Shown: one piece after another, positions 1 through 6,962 of the stretch | Position numbering within the stretch: position 1 is the first letter of the stretch | How the letters are laid out: each line of letters opens with the position of its first letter | NCBI GenBank assembly: GCA_964458015.1 | Contig: CAYWGR010000128.1 | Coordinates: 1-16,264 of the forward strand | Direction of reading: 5' to 3' | Origin: CAYWGR01 sp964458015 | GTDB taxonomy: Bacteria; Planctomycetota; Planctomycetia; Pirellulales; Thermoguttaceae | DNA: 16,264 bases | Made by a program: the position numbers and the translations under genes | The notes under the pieces: model-generated | The model's input: only the letters and a program-made list of their open reading frames with translations | What the model was told of the DNA's origin: nothing | Database searches by the model: none

Positions 1-597
1 TCAAGCCGGGCGATCCGCTGCTGACCGAGCAAGAGATGATGCAAGAGTTCGGCGTCAGCCGGTCGGTGGTGCGCGAGGCCACGAAGGCACTCGATTTCTT
101 AGGCATCATCGAGGCCGTGCCGAGCCGGGGCATGGTGCTCGACAGCTTCAATTTCGACCGGGTGAGCGAGTATTTCGGCTTCCACTTCGCGTTGAGCAAC
201 TATCCTTGGATTCAGTTGTTTCAGGCCCGCATGGTGATCGAAACAGGCTCGCTGTTTTACACGATGCAGGCGATGAAAAAGAATCCGGCCTTGTACGAGC
301 GGCTTCTGGCATCGGCCCAGGCGGCTCCGGAGAACGAAGACATCGCCCAATGGACCCAGTATGACATTGACTTTCACCGGGGACTGGTCGAGTCCAGCGG
401 CATTGCCCCGTTAGCGTCGTTTTCCGATTTATTGCAAGCATTTTTCCGCGAGTCGCGTCCGTTTTTGGGATTGTCGACGGAATCGAAGGATTTTCACGTT
501 CAGATTATCGAGGCTTTACGCGCGGAAAAGCTGGACGTGGCCGCTGATATCATGCGCAATCACACCCGATGGCAAATCAATCTGGATCAGGAGGAAT
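1..597. repeat. Left arm of a 597-bp inverted repeat (regulator gene copy 1)
   Basis: Bases 1-597 align without any gap to the reverse complement of 15668-16264. The homology covers the regulator coding sequence and stops a few codons before each stop codon; downstream sequences are unrelated. Bases 1-55 and 472-556 are exact matches. The section 121-250 has about 20 differences, none changing an amino acid. Confidence 0.95.
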
Positions 598-614
598 TGC
601 CGACCAACGGTTGA
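1..614 (+). CDS. GntR-family (FadR/FCD subfamily) transcriptional regulator, copy 1, 5' end cut by the window edge
   Basis: The reading frame is open from base 3, before the first Met at 36, and continues with residues typical of a winged-helix start (KPGDPLLTEQE), so the true start lies outside the window. The visible HTH has the GntR signature EFGVSRSVVREATKAL followed by the wing. The C-terminal part is an all-helical FCD ligand-binding domain. Counting from the Met at 36, Asp110, His114 (YDIDFH), His154 (KDFH) and His176 (RNHT) match the D-H-H-H metal-site pattern of that family. Such regulators usually repress catabolic genes and respond to small carboxylic or sugar acids. The gene ends 45 bp before the convergent CNNM gene and has no catabolic gene next to it on the visible side. 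A second copy lies inverted at the right end. Family is confident; ligand is unknown. Confidence 0.93.
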   Translation, partial: KPGDPLLTEQEMMQEFGVSRSVVREATKALDFLGIIEAVPSRGMVLDSFNFDRVSEYFGFHFALSNYPWIQLFQARMVIETGSLFYTMQAMKKNPALYERLLASAQAAPENEDIAQWTQYDIDFHRGLVESSGIAPLASFSDLLQAFFRESRPFLGLSTESKDFHVQIIEALRAEKLDVAADIMRNHTRWQINLDQEELPTNG

Positions 615-622
615 ACCAATTT

Positions 623-655
623 CTCGCTGTAGAAGGGGGGCAAGGCCGCAGCGAG
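623..655. terminator. Possible hairpin between convergent genes
   Basis: A 7-bp perfect inverted repeat (CTCGCTG at 623-629, CAGCGAG at 649-655) with a 19-base loop sits just after the regulator stop and reaches the neighbour's stop codon. There is no T-tract, so a bidirectional terminator is only a weak possibility. Confidence 0.25.
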
Positions 656-658
656 CTG

Positions 659-2023
659 TTAGCCATCCAGCGGCTCGTCTTTCGGCGGTGTATCGACGCG
701 GCCGATCTGACATTCAAAGACTTTTTGGCGGCGCACCTTACGCACGATAACGCGCAAGCCGTTGCGTTCGAGCGTTTCGCCGCCGTGAACAAAGCCCTCG
801 AAATGGCCGACGATCCAGTCGCTTACGGTTTTGGGTTCGCCTTCCGGCGTATTGGGCGAGGGATCGGCCTCTAAATCGATTCCGGTGAGTTCCTTGAGAC
901 GCGCAAACGTCAAACCGCCGCCGACTACCCAACCCCAGCCGGAAGGCACGGCATGAACAGGCAAACGGTCGTATTCGTCTTGAATCTCGCCGACCAACTC
1001 TTCGAGAATATCTTCCAGCGTAATCAAGCCCACGACCTTGCCTTCCTCGCAAACCAAGGCGATGTGGGTGTGTTCGCGAATGATCCGTTCGAGACAAGAA
1101 GCCAGCAACATATCGGCCGGCAAACTGGGCATCGGCCGCAACACGGCCCGGAGCGAAACCTGATGCGGAAGGCTCAATCGCATCAAGGCGATAAGATCCT
1201 TGAAATTGACATAACCGAGGATCGATTGCGGATCGCCCGGCCGATCGGCGACGGGAAACCGCGTGTGCATCTCCAAGTGGGCGACGATCAGGCTTTCTCC
1301 GAGCGAGGCTTTAACGTCTAACATGCTGATGTTTTCGGCCGGAAGCATGATCTCGCGCACGGTGCGGCTCGAAAAACGCGCGGCGCCCAAAATGATGTTT
1401 TCTTCACGCTCGCCGATGATTCGCGATGCGCGGGCCGATGCCGCATGGGCACGGAGTTCGAGCAACTCGATCGCTTCGCGTTTTCCCGAACCTTCCATCC
1501 GCGGCCGCCAAAGCCGTTCGCTCCATTCCATCACGCCCATCACGGCTTTCTCGAACAGCCGGACGGCGGGCCATACGCTGAAGCAAAACCATCGCATCAC
1601 GGGCGACAACCGCAGACAAACCCACTCTTTATTGCGAATCGAAAAGACTTTGGGGATCAACTCGCCGAACAAAATCGTAAAGGCGGTCAGAGGCAGCACA
1701 ATCAGTAGGATTGCCAAAACCTCGGACGTCGTCGAGGAAAAATTGAGATCGTACTGAAAGAACGGCTTGATGCTCTCGGCTGCTCCAACGCCGCCGACGG
1801 CAGCGGCCAGCGCGCCCAACAAGGTGATTGCCACTTGCACGGCGGCCAAGCTGGCCTCCATGTTTTGCTTCATGTAAAGCGCGGCCTTCGCCCCCGCGCG
1901 ATTTTCTCGAACCAGGACTTGCAGGCGGGCCAGAGTGACCGTCGCCAAGGCAATTTCATAACCGGCAAATACGCCGTTGAAGATCACCATCACCGCCATG
2001 ATGATCAGTTCGATAATTCCCAC
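659..2023 (-). CDS. CNNM/CBS/CorC-domain membrane protein (HlyC/CorC hemolysin-like family)
   Basis: This 454-aa protein has the full architecture of the HlyC/CorC family. An N-terminal CNNM (DUF21) membrane domain has hydrophobic segments near residues 1-25, 58-82, 102-125 and 132-165, with the family motif GELIPK after the third. A CBS pair follows (roughly 215-275 and 280-335, second one ending LEDILEELVGEIQDEYD). A C-terminal CorC_HlyC domain comes last (about 340-440). Homologues are inner-membrane proteins tied to Mg2+/Co2+ efflux or tolerance; 'hemolysin' is a legacy name. The start is GTG at 2021-2023, supported by AGGAGG 11 bases upstream. The gene may be the last of an MGMT - small ORF - CNNM run, with 60- and 69-bp gaps. 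Function beyond divalent-cation handling is not certain. Confidence 0.92.
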   Translation of the reverse strand: MGIIELIIMAVMVIFNGVFAGYEIALATVTLARLQVLVRENRAGAKAALYMKQNMEASLAAVQVAITLLGALAAAVGGVGAAESIKPFFQYDLNFSSTTSEVLAILLIVLPLTAFTILFGELIPKVFSIRNKEWVCLRLSPVMRWFCFSVWPAVRLFEKAVMGVMEWSERLWRPRMEGSGKREAIELLELRAHAASARASRIIGEREENIILGAARFSSRTVREIMLPAENISMLDVKASLGESLIVAHLEMHTRFPVADRPGDPQSILGYVNFKDLIALMRLSLPHQVSLRAVLRPMPSLPADMLLASCLERIIREHTHIALVCEEGKVVGLITLEDILEELVGEIQDEYDRLPVHAVPSGWGWVVGGGLTFARLKELTGIDLEADPSPNTPEGEPKTVSDWIVGHFEGFVHGGETLERNGLRVIVRKVRRQKVFECQIGRVDTPPKDEPLDG

Positions 2024-2034
2024 TTCCGCAAGTT

Positions 2035-2040
2035 CCTCCT
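2035..2040 (-). promoter_or_regulatory. Shine-Dalgarno AGGAGG for the CNNM gene
   Basis: Perfect AGGAGG on the minus strand, 11 bases before the GTG at 2021-2023. It decides the non-ATG start. Confidence 0.7.
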
Positions 2041-2083
2041 GCCGGGGACTTTTTTCCTATCACGCCGGCGTCATGCCAAAGCT

Positions 2084-2305
2084 TCACTGAGACGAGGCCA
2101 CCAGTTTTTCGGCTAAATCCAATTGCTCTCCCATGCGACGGCGAAGTTGCTCTGCCCAATAATCGTATTGGGGATCGCCTAGTCGGAAGGCAAATACGGC
2201 GTCGGGCAACTGTCGGCCCTGACGGTCACGTGAATGAACACGGACCAAAACGGCGCCGTCGTTACGTTGCTGAACGTCCCAGGATTCGGGGTGCACGGTT
2301 TGCAT
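2084..2305 (-). CDS. Small conserved-looking hypothetical protein (73 aa)
   Basis: A 73-aa ORF without signal peptide or membrane segment, rich in charged residues. The central part (DGAVLVRVHSRDRQGRQLPD) looks like two beta strands; the C-terminal half is probably helical (YDYWAEQLRRRMGEQLDLAEKL). It lies on the same strand between the MGMT-like and CNNM genes with gaps of 69 and 60 bp, and no other frame there encodes a plausible protein. No clear Shine-Dalgarno precedes the ATG at 2303-2305. I do not recognise a domain. I have a vague recollection of similar short proteins in planctomycete genomes, which I cannot verify here. It is called as a gene from its protein-like composition and its position. 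Confidence 0.6.
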   Translation of the reverse strand: MQTVHPESWDVQQRNDGAVLVRVHSRDRQGRQLPDAVFAFRLGDPQYDYWAEQLRRRMGEQLDLAEKLVASSQ

Positions 2306-2374
2306 GGCGTGGTTTATTATGAAGGGTGTTTGAACGCGCCGGTATTCTGCCCCAAACGGTCTTTTAATTCTAGT

Positions 2375-2884
2375 TCAATTGTTGGCCTCTCGCACCAAAA
2401 GTTGACGTTTCGTCTGAATCCCCCCCGGAGCCGAGTAAGAACCAAGCTGCCCATCAGATCGCACCACCCGATGGCATGGTATAATCAGTGGAATTTGGTT
2501 CGCGGCCATGCAATTACCGACAGCCCTGGCTGCGTGGGGGCGTCCCGCCTTGACGGCCAGTTGGCCGTAGCTGATTGTTTTGCCGTAACCGATATTCCGG
2601 CATTGGTTTAGCACCCGGCGTTGGAATTCCGTCACGGGGCCCAAATCTAGGGGAACATCGCGGAAATCGTCATGCTTGCCCTTGGCATAGGCTTGCAACC
2701 GGGCGGCCAACGCCGAATTTCGGCCGCCCTTGGCCGCTTGAGCAGAAATTCCTGGTGTAATCGAGGCTCGGGCGGCTGCCGCTGTTGGATGGCCAAACGT
2801 AAGCTGTTTGACCTTTTCGCCTGTCATAACGACTGCCATCCAGCCCAACTGGCTGGGAAATATCAGGATCGTGTCGGTTGGCAT
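2375..2884 (-). CDS. Methylated-DNA--[protein]-cysteine S-methyltransferase-like protein (MGMT/Ogt family)
   Basis: The 169-aa protein carries the hallmark active site PCHRVV, with Cys137 as the methyl acceptor, inside the conserved IPLIIPCHRVVRSDGQLGSY region. Other family elements are present: the helix TEFQRRVL, YGKTISYGQLA with the conserved Tyr/Gly, and HAARAVGNCMAANQ (DNA-binding helix and Asn hinge). The family repairs O6-alkylguanine by irreversible transfer of the alkyl group to the cysteine and acts on DNA in the cytoplasm. The N-terminal ~80 residues form the variable domain. Length is normal for a stand-alone Ogt. No good Shine-Dalgarno precedes the ATG at 2882-2884, where the minus strand is C-rich. 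A related alkyltransferase-like function is unlikely because the Cys is present. Confidence 0.93.
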   Translation of the reverse strand: MPTDTILIFPSQLGWMAVVMTGEKVKQLTFGHPTAAAARASITPGISAQAAKGGRNSALAARLQAYAKGKHDDFRDVPLDLGPVTEFQRRVLNQCRNIGYGKTISYGQLAVKAGRPHAARAVGNCMAANQIPLIIPCHRVVRSDGQLGSYSAPGGIQTKRQLLVREANN

Positions 2885-2889
2885 GAGCT

Positions 2890-2949
2890 GGGGGTTGGAA
2901 AAATCAGGGGAGGGGATATTACTTGGGGTGTTTTTTCATACGGGGGGGG
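2890..2949 (+). other. Cluster of five G-runs, G-quadruplex-prone
   Basis: Runs of G5 (2890-2894), G4 (2907-2910), G4 (2912-2915), G4 (2925-2928) and G8 (2942-2949) occur on the plus strand within 60 bases, next to the MGMT start and just upstream of the promoter-like element at 2967. Loops of 1-13 bases would permit quadruplex folding; formation is inferred. Confidence 0.5.
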
Positions 2950-2966
2950 ACGCGAAACCGCTGCCT

Positions 2967-2996
2967 TTGACAGTTTATAGCAGATCGCCCTATACT
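2967..2996 (+). promoter_or_regulatory. Near-consensus sigma70-type promoter
   Basis: TTGACA at 2967-2972 (perfect -35) and TATACT at 2991-2996 (five of six for -10) are separated by 18 bases. Transcription would start near 3003 and give a leader of about 200 nt before the ATG at 3201. Confidence 0.55.
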
Positions 2997-3200
2997 TGGG
3001 AGTGCCCTGAGATTATTTCGCACAGGACGGCAGGGTCGCCAACCAATACGAACTCCCACTCGGTTGGCTTCGATTCGCTCCCTTTGGTCGCTGGACTTTA
3101 TGATAAAGCTTCACGATCTTTGGGGTTGGTAATTTCGTAATGCGAAACTCTTCCCTGCTTTATGTGTCGGACGTTCGGTGCAAGAAAGGTTCAATAAAAA

Positions 3201-3941
3201 ATGCGTTACGGCTCCTTGTGCGACGACTACTATGAGAATATGAACCTAGGCACGTACATGGAATAGCCCGCCAATCGGGAAACCGTCTTGCATTTCTTCG
3301 AGCGCGTGCAAAAAACCTATCCGACGATGCGGAATTTCTACAGCCGCGAGAGAGGGGATTTCGTCTTAGAGGAGGACAAGGACCAAGGGGCCTACCGCTG
3401 GTGTACGATCGAGCCTCGCAGGGTATCTTCGGGCCAGGTCAATCCCGACTCGATCGAAGAGGCGATGGAGCAGCACAAGCTGATCCTGGAGCTGGCCCCG
3501 TATACTCTTTCGGTCAGCCCTTTGGATTGCGAAGCCCTCGATCTGCTCTTCGGCTTCGATTTTACGCATCGCGGCAACCATAATCAACTCATGGCCGAGG
3601 TCCTGGGCGTTAGCCCGGCCATGGAACCGATTTTGGAGATTCCGGGTGCGACCGTCATCAATTACGAACCGTCGGTTACGATTGCTTTGGATTCGGAATG
3701 CCGCCAACAACTGCGTATCAGCGTCGAAACGCGCACGAATGCGTATCAGGTTCGCATGGGCGAGTATCCCGAGGAACAACTCAGCGTGTACGTCACAGCG
3801 CGGCAATACGGCAGCTTAGCACCCGACAAAACCTTCGTCGAGACACTCGATCGGTTACGTCAGGTTTGCCACGAAGCCATCGACGGCTACGTCATCCAGC
3901 ATATTCTTCAACCGCTCAGCCGCGCGATTTCGATGCAGTAG
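3201..3941 (+). pseudogene. Conserved hypothetical protein gene interrupted by an in-frame TAG at codon 22
   Basis: An ATG at 3201, with GAAAGG 11 bases upstream, opens a frame encoding MRYGSLCDDYYENMNLGTYME, then TAG at 3264-3266, then PANRETVLHFFERVQKTYP and a further 200+ residues in the same frame to TAG at 3939-3941. Both sides of the stop look like one protein, so the stop most likely breaks a roughly 246-residue gene. The downstream part could still be made from the TTG at 3288 (217 aa), with GGGA 7 bases upstream. The protein has no signal peptide or membrane segment. It has a conserved-looking core (MRNFYSRERGDFVLEEDKDQ, LSVSPLDCEALDLLFGFDFT, QLSVYVTARQYGSL). From memory this resembles a planctomycete-wide family of unknown function. 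Alternatives are reinitiation, a sequencing error, or readthrough; general TAG reassignment is unlikely, as the gene itself ends in TAG. Confidence 0.75.
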
Positions 3942-3976
3942 CTTCAAATGGGATCTTCCCGTAATTGTTCATGGTT

Positions 3977-4627
3977 CTACGTTTTTGCCCGGGCCTTGCG
4001 TACTGCCTCTACCCATTTCGATGCCGTGCGGGTAATGGTCGCACAGTCGCCCGAGGCATAGGCTTCAGCCTCTAGGCCGTTTCCAAGAAACGTAAGAATT
4101 TCCGCCCCCGCCTTTACGTAATCCTTAATCGTCAGCAACGACATCCCGCCTGCGGCCATCAGGTGCAATCCCGGAAACGGGCCAAGCACATCGCTAAAAA
4201 ATCCGGGCCCAACACACACGGCGGGAAAGACTTTGATCACATCCGCGCCAAGGTCCACCGCTCGCATGATTTCGGTCGGCGTCATCGCACCTACCACGCT
4301 AACGATGTCATGGCGGCGACAGGCCTCGATCATCGGTTCGCTGATGCCGGGACAGGCAATGAACTTTGCCCCCGCTTCGACCGCCTTGTCCACTGTCGGA
4401 CCATCCATAATCGTGCCGGCTCCAAGGAGCAAATCTTTCGGCGACTGCGTTACTCCTTCGCGAACCAATTGCAGGGCATTCGGCATCGTCATGGTGAATT
4501 CCACGCACCCGATGCCCGCATCGTAGAATGCCTTCACTGCCGGAAAAAGGTTTCGCATATCGCTGGTGCGAAATACGGGCAAAATGCCGGAGGCACACAT
4601 GCGTTCGATTACTTGTTGCTTATTCAT
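3977..4627 (-). CDS. KDPG/KHG-type 2-dehydro-3-deoxy-phosphogluconate aldolase (class I)
   Basis: The 216-aa protein is the normal length for bacterial KDPG/KHG aldolases and shows their landmarks: Glu43 in VEFTM (catalytic Glu), the GAGT loop at 69-72, CPG at 92-94, and Lys132 in VIKVFPA, the Schiff-base lysine. The family cleaves 2-keto-3-deoxy-6-phosphogluconate to pyruvate and glyceraldehyde 3-phosphate; close relatives act on the galactonate analogue or on 4-hydroxy-2-oxoglutarate, and sequence alone does not separate them here. It is cytoplasmic. It is the last gene of the dehydrogenase - URO-D - aldolase set. Its Shine-Dalgarno (AAGGAA) overlaps the TAA of the URO-D gene 14 bp upstream, which suggests translational coupling. 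Galactosidase genes upstream make the phosphogalactonate version possible, as inference only. Confidence 0.93.
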   Translation of the reverse strand: MNKQQVIERMCASGILPVFRTSDMRNLFPAVKAFYDAGIGCVEFTMTMPNALQLVREGVTQSPKDLLLGAGTIMDGPTVDKAVEAGAKFIACPGISEPMIEACRRHDIVSVVGAMTPTEIMRAVDLGADVIKVFPAVCVGPGFFSDVLGPFPGLHLMAAGGMSLLTIKDYVKAGAEILTFLGNGLEAEAYASGDCATITRTASKWVEAVRKARAKT

Positions 4628-4641
4628 GGAAAAGAAATTCC

Positions 4642-5790
4642 TTAGATTGAAATGGGATATCGGCCCGCTAGGGCCACTTCGTCACACATCGCCAAAATGT
4701 TTTCAGGCGGAACATCCGGCTGGATGCAATGCACCGCTGCCGCCACATAACCGCCGCCGGGCGCTAAATCACGAATCCGCCGTCGCACTTCGTTGCGCAC
4801 CTCCTCGGTGGTGCCGTGCGGCAAGACTTCTCGCGTGTCGATGCCGCCGCAAAACGACAGGTGATCGCCGAACTCGCGTTTCAGGCGTGCGGTATCGCCC
4901 ATTTCACCCGCCGAAACCTGAATCGGGTTGAGGAGATCGACGCCCGCCTCGATCAGGTCGCCGATCAAGGCATAGACATTTCCGCACGAATGCAGAAATA
5001 TCTTGGCGTCGCTTTTGCTATGTATCGTGGCATACAATTCCGCTTGATGCGGTTTGATCAACCGGCGATAACTTCGCGGCGACATCATCGGGCCGTTCAT
5101 CATGCCCAGATCGTCGGCCGTGATAAACACGTCCGTGTATTGTCCCGCATGACGCAGCAATTCGCCAACGTAAGGAATCAGCAGATCTTTCAGTTTCGTC
5201 AACAGGGCTGTAAAAAACTCCTCGTCACCGGCCATGTCCATCAGCAGCGTATCCAACCCTCTCAGATTGCAAGCTTGCTCGAATAGGCAAACCCCTCCGA
5301 ACAGAACGCTTGCATAGCCCGCGTCTTGAATCGCCTTTGCCCGTTCGGCCAAGCCGACAAACCGTTCGGGAGCCAAGAGGTTCGGCCAAGGATATCGATC
5401 TAAATCATCGATTGTCGCCCGGCGCAACGGAGCTTCCGCCATTTCAAAATAAATGCTGCCGGGCGATCTGCGCCACGTGATGCCCCATTCGTCGATCATG
5501 CAATCGTCGGAGATATCCTTCCGCAAACTCGACGTCGCCGGACTGGGAGCAACCGGTCGTGCATCGCTTCCTAGCCGCACAAGCGTTTCTTCATCCAACC
5601 ATGCATACTGAAACTGCTTGGCAAACCAACGTGAAGGGCTGCTACCTTGGATTCCCCAATAACGCTTCAGATTCTCGTAGGTGGAACCCAACAGCGAGGT
5701 AACGCCTGACGTGCCCATAAACAAAGGAACACGGTCCGGCTCTTCGTGGTTTAGTGCGCACAACACACGTTGGCGCGGCGTAAAACGCAT
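4642..5790 (-). CDS. Uroporphyrinogen decarboxylase-like protein (URO-D/MtaA-type Zn methyltransferase superfamily)
   Basis: The 382-aa protein begins with the family's typical TPRQRVLCALNHEEPDRVP. It has an H-x-C motif (His267, Cys269 in LHSCGN) and a later Cys355 (VHCIQPD), the zinc ligands of the MtaA/CmuA methyltransferase branch. It also carries the C-terminal VPPENILAM motif. Heme-pathway HemE lacks this H-x-C...C set, so a role in heme synthesis is unlikely. Known members move methyl groups to or from corrinoids or thiols, but no corrinoid-binding protein or reductive activator is in the window. It sits 19 bp after the dehydrogenase and 14 bp before the aldolase, with an AAGGA-type Shine-Dalgarno 8 bases before the ATG. 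A role in handling a methylated or modified sugar is inferred, not shown. Confidence 0.88.
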   Translation of the reverse strand: MRFTPRQRVLCALNHEEPDRVPLFMGTSGVTSLLGSTYENLKRYWGIQGSSPSRWFAKQFQYAWLDEETLVRLGSDARPVAPSPATSSLRKDISDDCMIDEWGITWRRSPGSIYFEMAEAPLRRATIDDLDRYPWPNLLAPERFVGLAERAKAIQDAGYASVLFGGVCLFEQACNLRGLDTLLMDMAGDEEFFTALLTKLKDLLIPYVGELLRHAGQYTDVFITADDLGMMNGPMMSPRSYRRLIKPHQAELYATIHSKSDAKIFLHSCGNVYALIGDLIEAGVDLLNPIQVSAGEMGDTARLKREFGDHLSFCGGIDTREVLPHGTTEEVRNEVRRRIRDLAPGGGYVAAAVHCIQPDVPPENILAMCDEVALAGRYPISI

Positions 5791-5809
5791 GGGAAGAGTC
5801 CTTCTTTAC

Positions 5810-6871
5810 TTATAGCCAGTCCGTTTTCATCTCTAGTTTTTCCGCCAAGCCGCGAAGACTCGCCAAGACATCTTCCGGCAACGTAATTCCCTGGTCCAAA
5901 CTTGCACGGCGGTTTTCCCATTCCATTTCGCCGGGCACATAAAGTCGCTCCACGCCTTCCGCCTTCGGCGTTGCGTGAATCTCACTAATTAATTCATCCA
6001 CGCGCGTTTTGAAGACGTCCAGCGAAGACATCGCGCCAATGTTGAACGCCAAAAATGCGGCACCGTGATTGGTGGCCAACGAGGGATCATGATCGACCCA
6101 GTTGTGCAGATCGTACATGGCGCCCGTTCCCGTCAAAATGCCGGCCAAATTTTCGATCATCATGGCCAGTCCGTATCCCTTATGGCCCGCGAACGGCAGC
6201 AGAAAGGCAGCATGAGGATAAAGGAACGGATCGGTCGTGGGCCGGCCCTGCGTGTCCACCATCCAAGTGTCGGGCACTTGCTGATTCTTCATCTGGGCGA
6301 TGCGCACCTTGCCGCCCGCAACCGTGCTCGACGCAATATCGAGGAAAATCGATGGTTCCTTGCCGGCCGGCACCGCATAGGCAAACGGATTCGTACCAAG
6401 AACGGCTTTCCGAGCTCCCAAAACAGCCATGCTTGGATAGTCGTTGGCCATTGCCATGCCGATCATGTCGGCCTTTGCGGCCATCAAAGCGTAGTAGCCC
6501 GCCGCGCCGAAATGGCAGCTATTCCGAACGCCGACATACGCCAAACCGGCCGTCTTAGCCTTTTCAATCGCCAGATTCATTGCGAAAACCGACGTCACCA
6601 TGCCGATGGCGGAATGGCCGTTGACGATTGCCCAGGCCGGCCCCTCGGCATCGATGCAAGGCGAGGCATCGGCTTTCAATCCTCCTGCTTGCAATCGACG
6701 GACGTAGCCCGCCAAGGCCTTTGTGCCATGCGTATAAACGCCGAACGTATCGGTCGTCACCAGCACATCCGCCGTGGTGCGGGCATCCGCATCGCTCAAG
6801 CCGCACTTGCGCAACGCAGCCAAACAAAACTCCTCTAACTGGGAAATGGAAACCATTTGTGAGTTCATCAT
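5810..6871 (-). CDS. Ldh/malate-dehydrogenase-family (YiaK-like) NAD(P)-dependent oxidoreductase
   Basis: The frame stays open to 6931, but the extra 20 residues come from an intergenic palindrome, so I place the start at the ATG of 6869-6871 (353 aa; MMNSQMVSISQLEEF). The protein has the signatures of the Ldh_2 family, unrelated to classical Rossmann dehydrogenases: DTFGVYTHGT (SHG-like motif with the probable catalytic His48), NSCHFGAAGYY, GTNPFAYAVPA, LDIASSTVAGGK and GHKGYGLAMMIE. Members reduce or oxidise 2-hydroxy/2-keto acids such as malate, 2,3-diketo-gulonate, ureidoglycolate or sulfolactate in the cytoplasm. Substrate cannot be read from sequence. It is the first gene of a compact set with the URO-D-like protein and KDPG-type aldolase, which points to sugar-acid metabolism. 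No strong Shine-Dalgarno is visible. Confidence 0.9.
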   Translation of the reverse strand: MMNSQMVSISQLEEFCLAALRKCGLSDADARTTADVLVTTDTFGVYTHGTKALAGYVRRLQAGGLKADASPCIDAEGPAWAIVNGHSAIGMVTSVFAMNLAIEKAKTAGLAYVGVRNSCHFGAAGYYALMAAKADMIGMAMANDYPSMAVLGARKAVLGTNPFAYAVPAGKEPSIFLDIASSTVAGGKVRIAQMKNQQVPDTWMVDTQGRPTTDPFLYPHAAFLLPFAGHKGYGLAMMIENLAGILTGTGAMYDLHNWVDHDPSLATNHGAAFLAFNIGAMSSLDVFKTRVDELISEIHATPKAEGVERLYVPGEMEWENRRASLDQGITLPEDVLASLRGLAEKLEMKTDWL

Positions 6872-6901
6872 TAAAACAGGTCTAAGAAAAGTGTATAAAA
6901 T

Positions 6902-6938
6902 GGGTGCCATGCCCACGATTATCGTGGGCATGACGCCC
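6902..6938. repeat. Long imperfect palindrome between the GH2 and dehydrogenase genes
   Basis: Arms 6902-6919 and 6921-6938 pair over 18 positions with one mismatch and one G-T, including a perfect 12-bp arm (CATGCCCACGAT/ATCGTGGGCATG) around a single central base. It lies in the 91-bp gap between the two genes. On the minus strand it is followed, after a few bases, by ATTTTATACACTTTT, so it could slow or end transcription from GH2 before the dehydrogenase set. Its sequence resembles the hairpin at 13456-13492, which suggests a dispersed repeat rather than a gene-specific site. Confidence 0.65.
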
Positions 6939-6962
6939 GATCATCCGCATCATCGATGGCGT

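Larger units (their letters stand above)
2885..3200. other. Divergent intergenic region (316 bp), no gene seen
   Basis: The region separates the MGMT-like gene (-) from the interrupted hypothetical gene (+). Its left part carries five G-runs. A strong promoter-like pair starts at 2967. The right part holds small inverted repeats (CCAACC/GGTTGG near 3040-3067 and TTTCG/CGAAA near 3133-3147). No ORF with protein-like composition, and no tRNA or recognised riboswitch, was found. Confidence 0.7.

Noticed and set aside
3264..3941. Reassignment of TAG to an amino acid
   Set aside because: The same gene ends in TAG and the following codons do not continue into a conserved-looking protein; the other genes use ordinary stops.
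4642..5790. Heme biosynthesis HemE
   Set aside because: The H-x-C...C zinc ligands and the catabolic setting match the methyltransferase branch of the superfamily, not HemE.
6872..6931. Upstream start giving a 373-aa dehydrogenase
   Set aside because: The additional residues are translated from the intergenic palindrome at 6902-6938 and are not part of the Ldh_2 family N-terminus.
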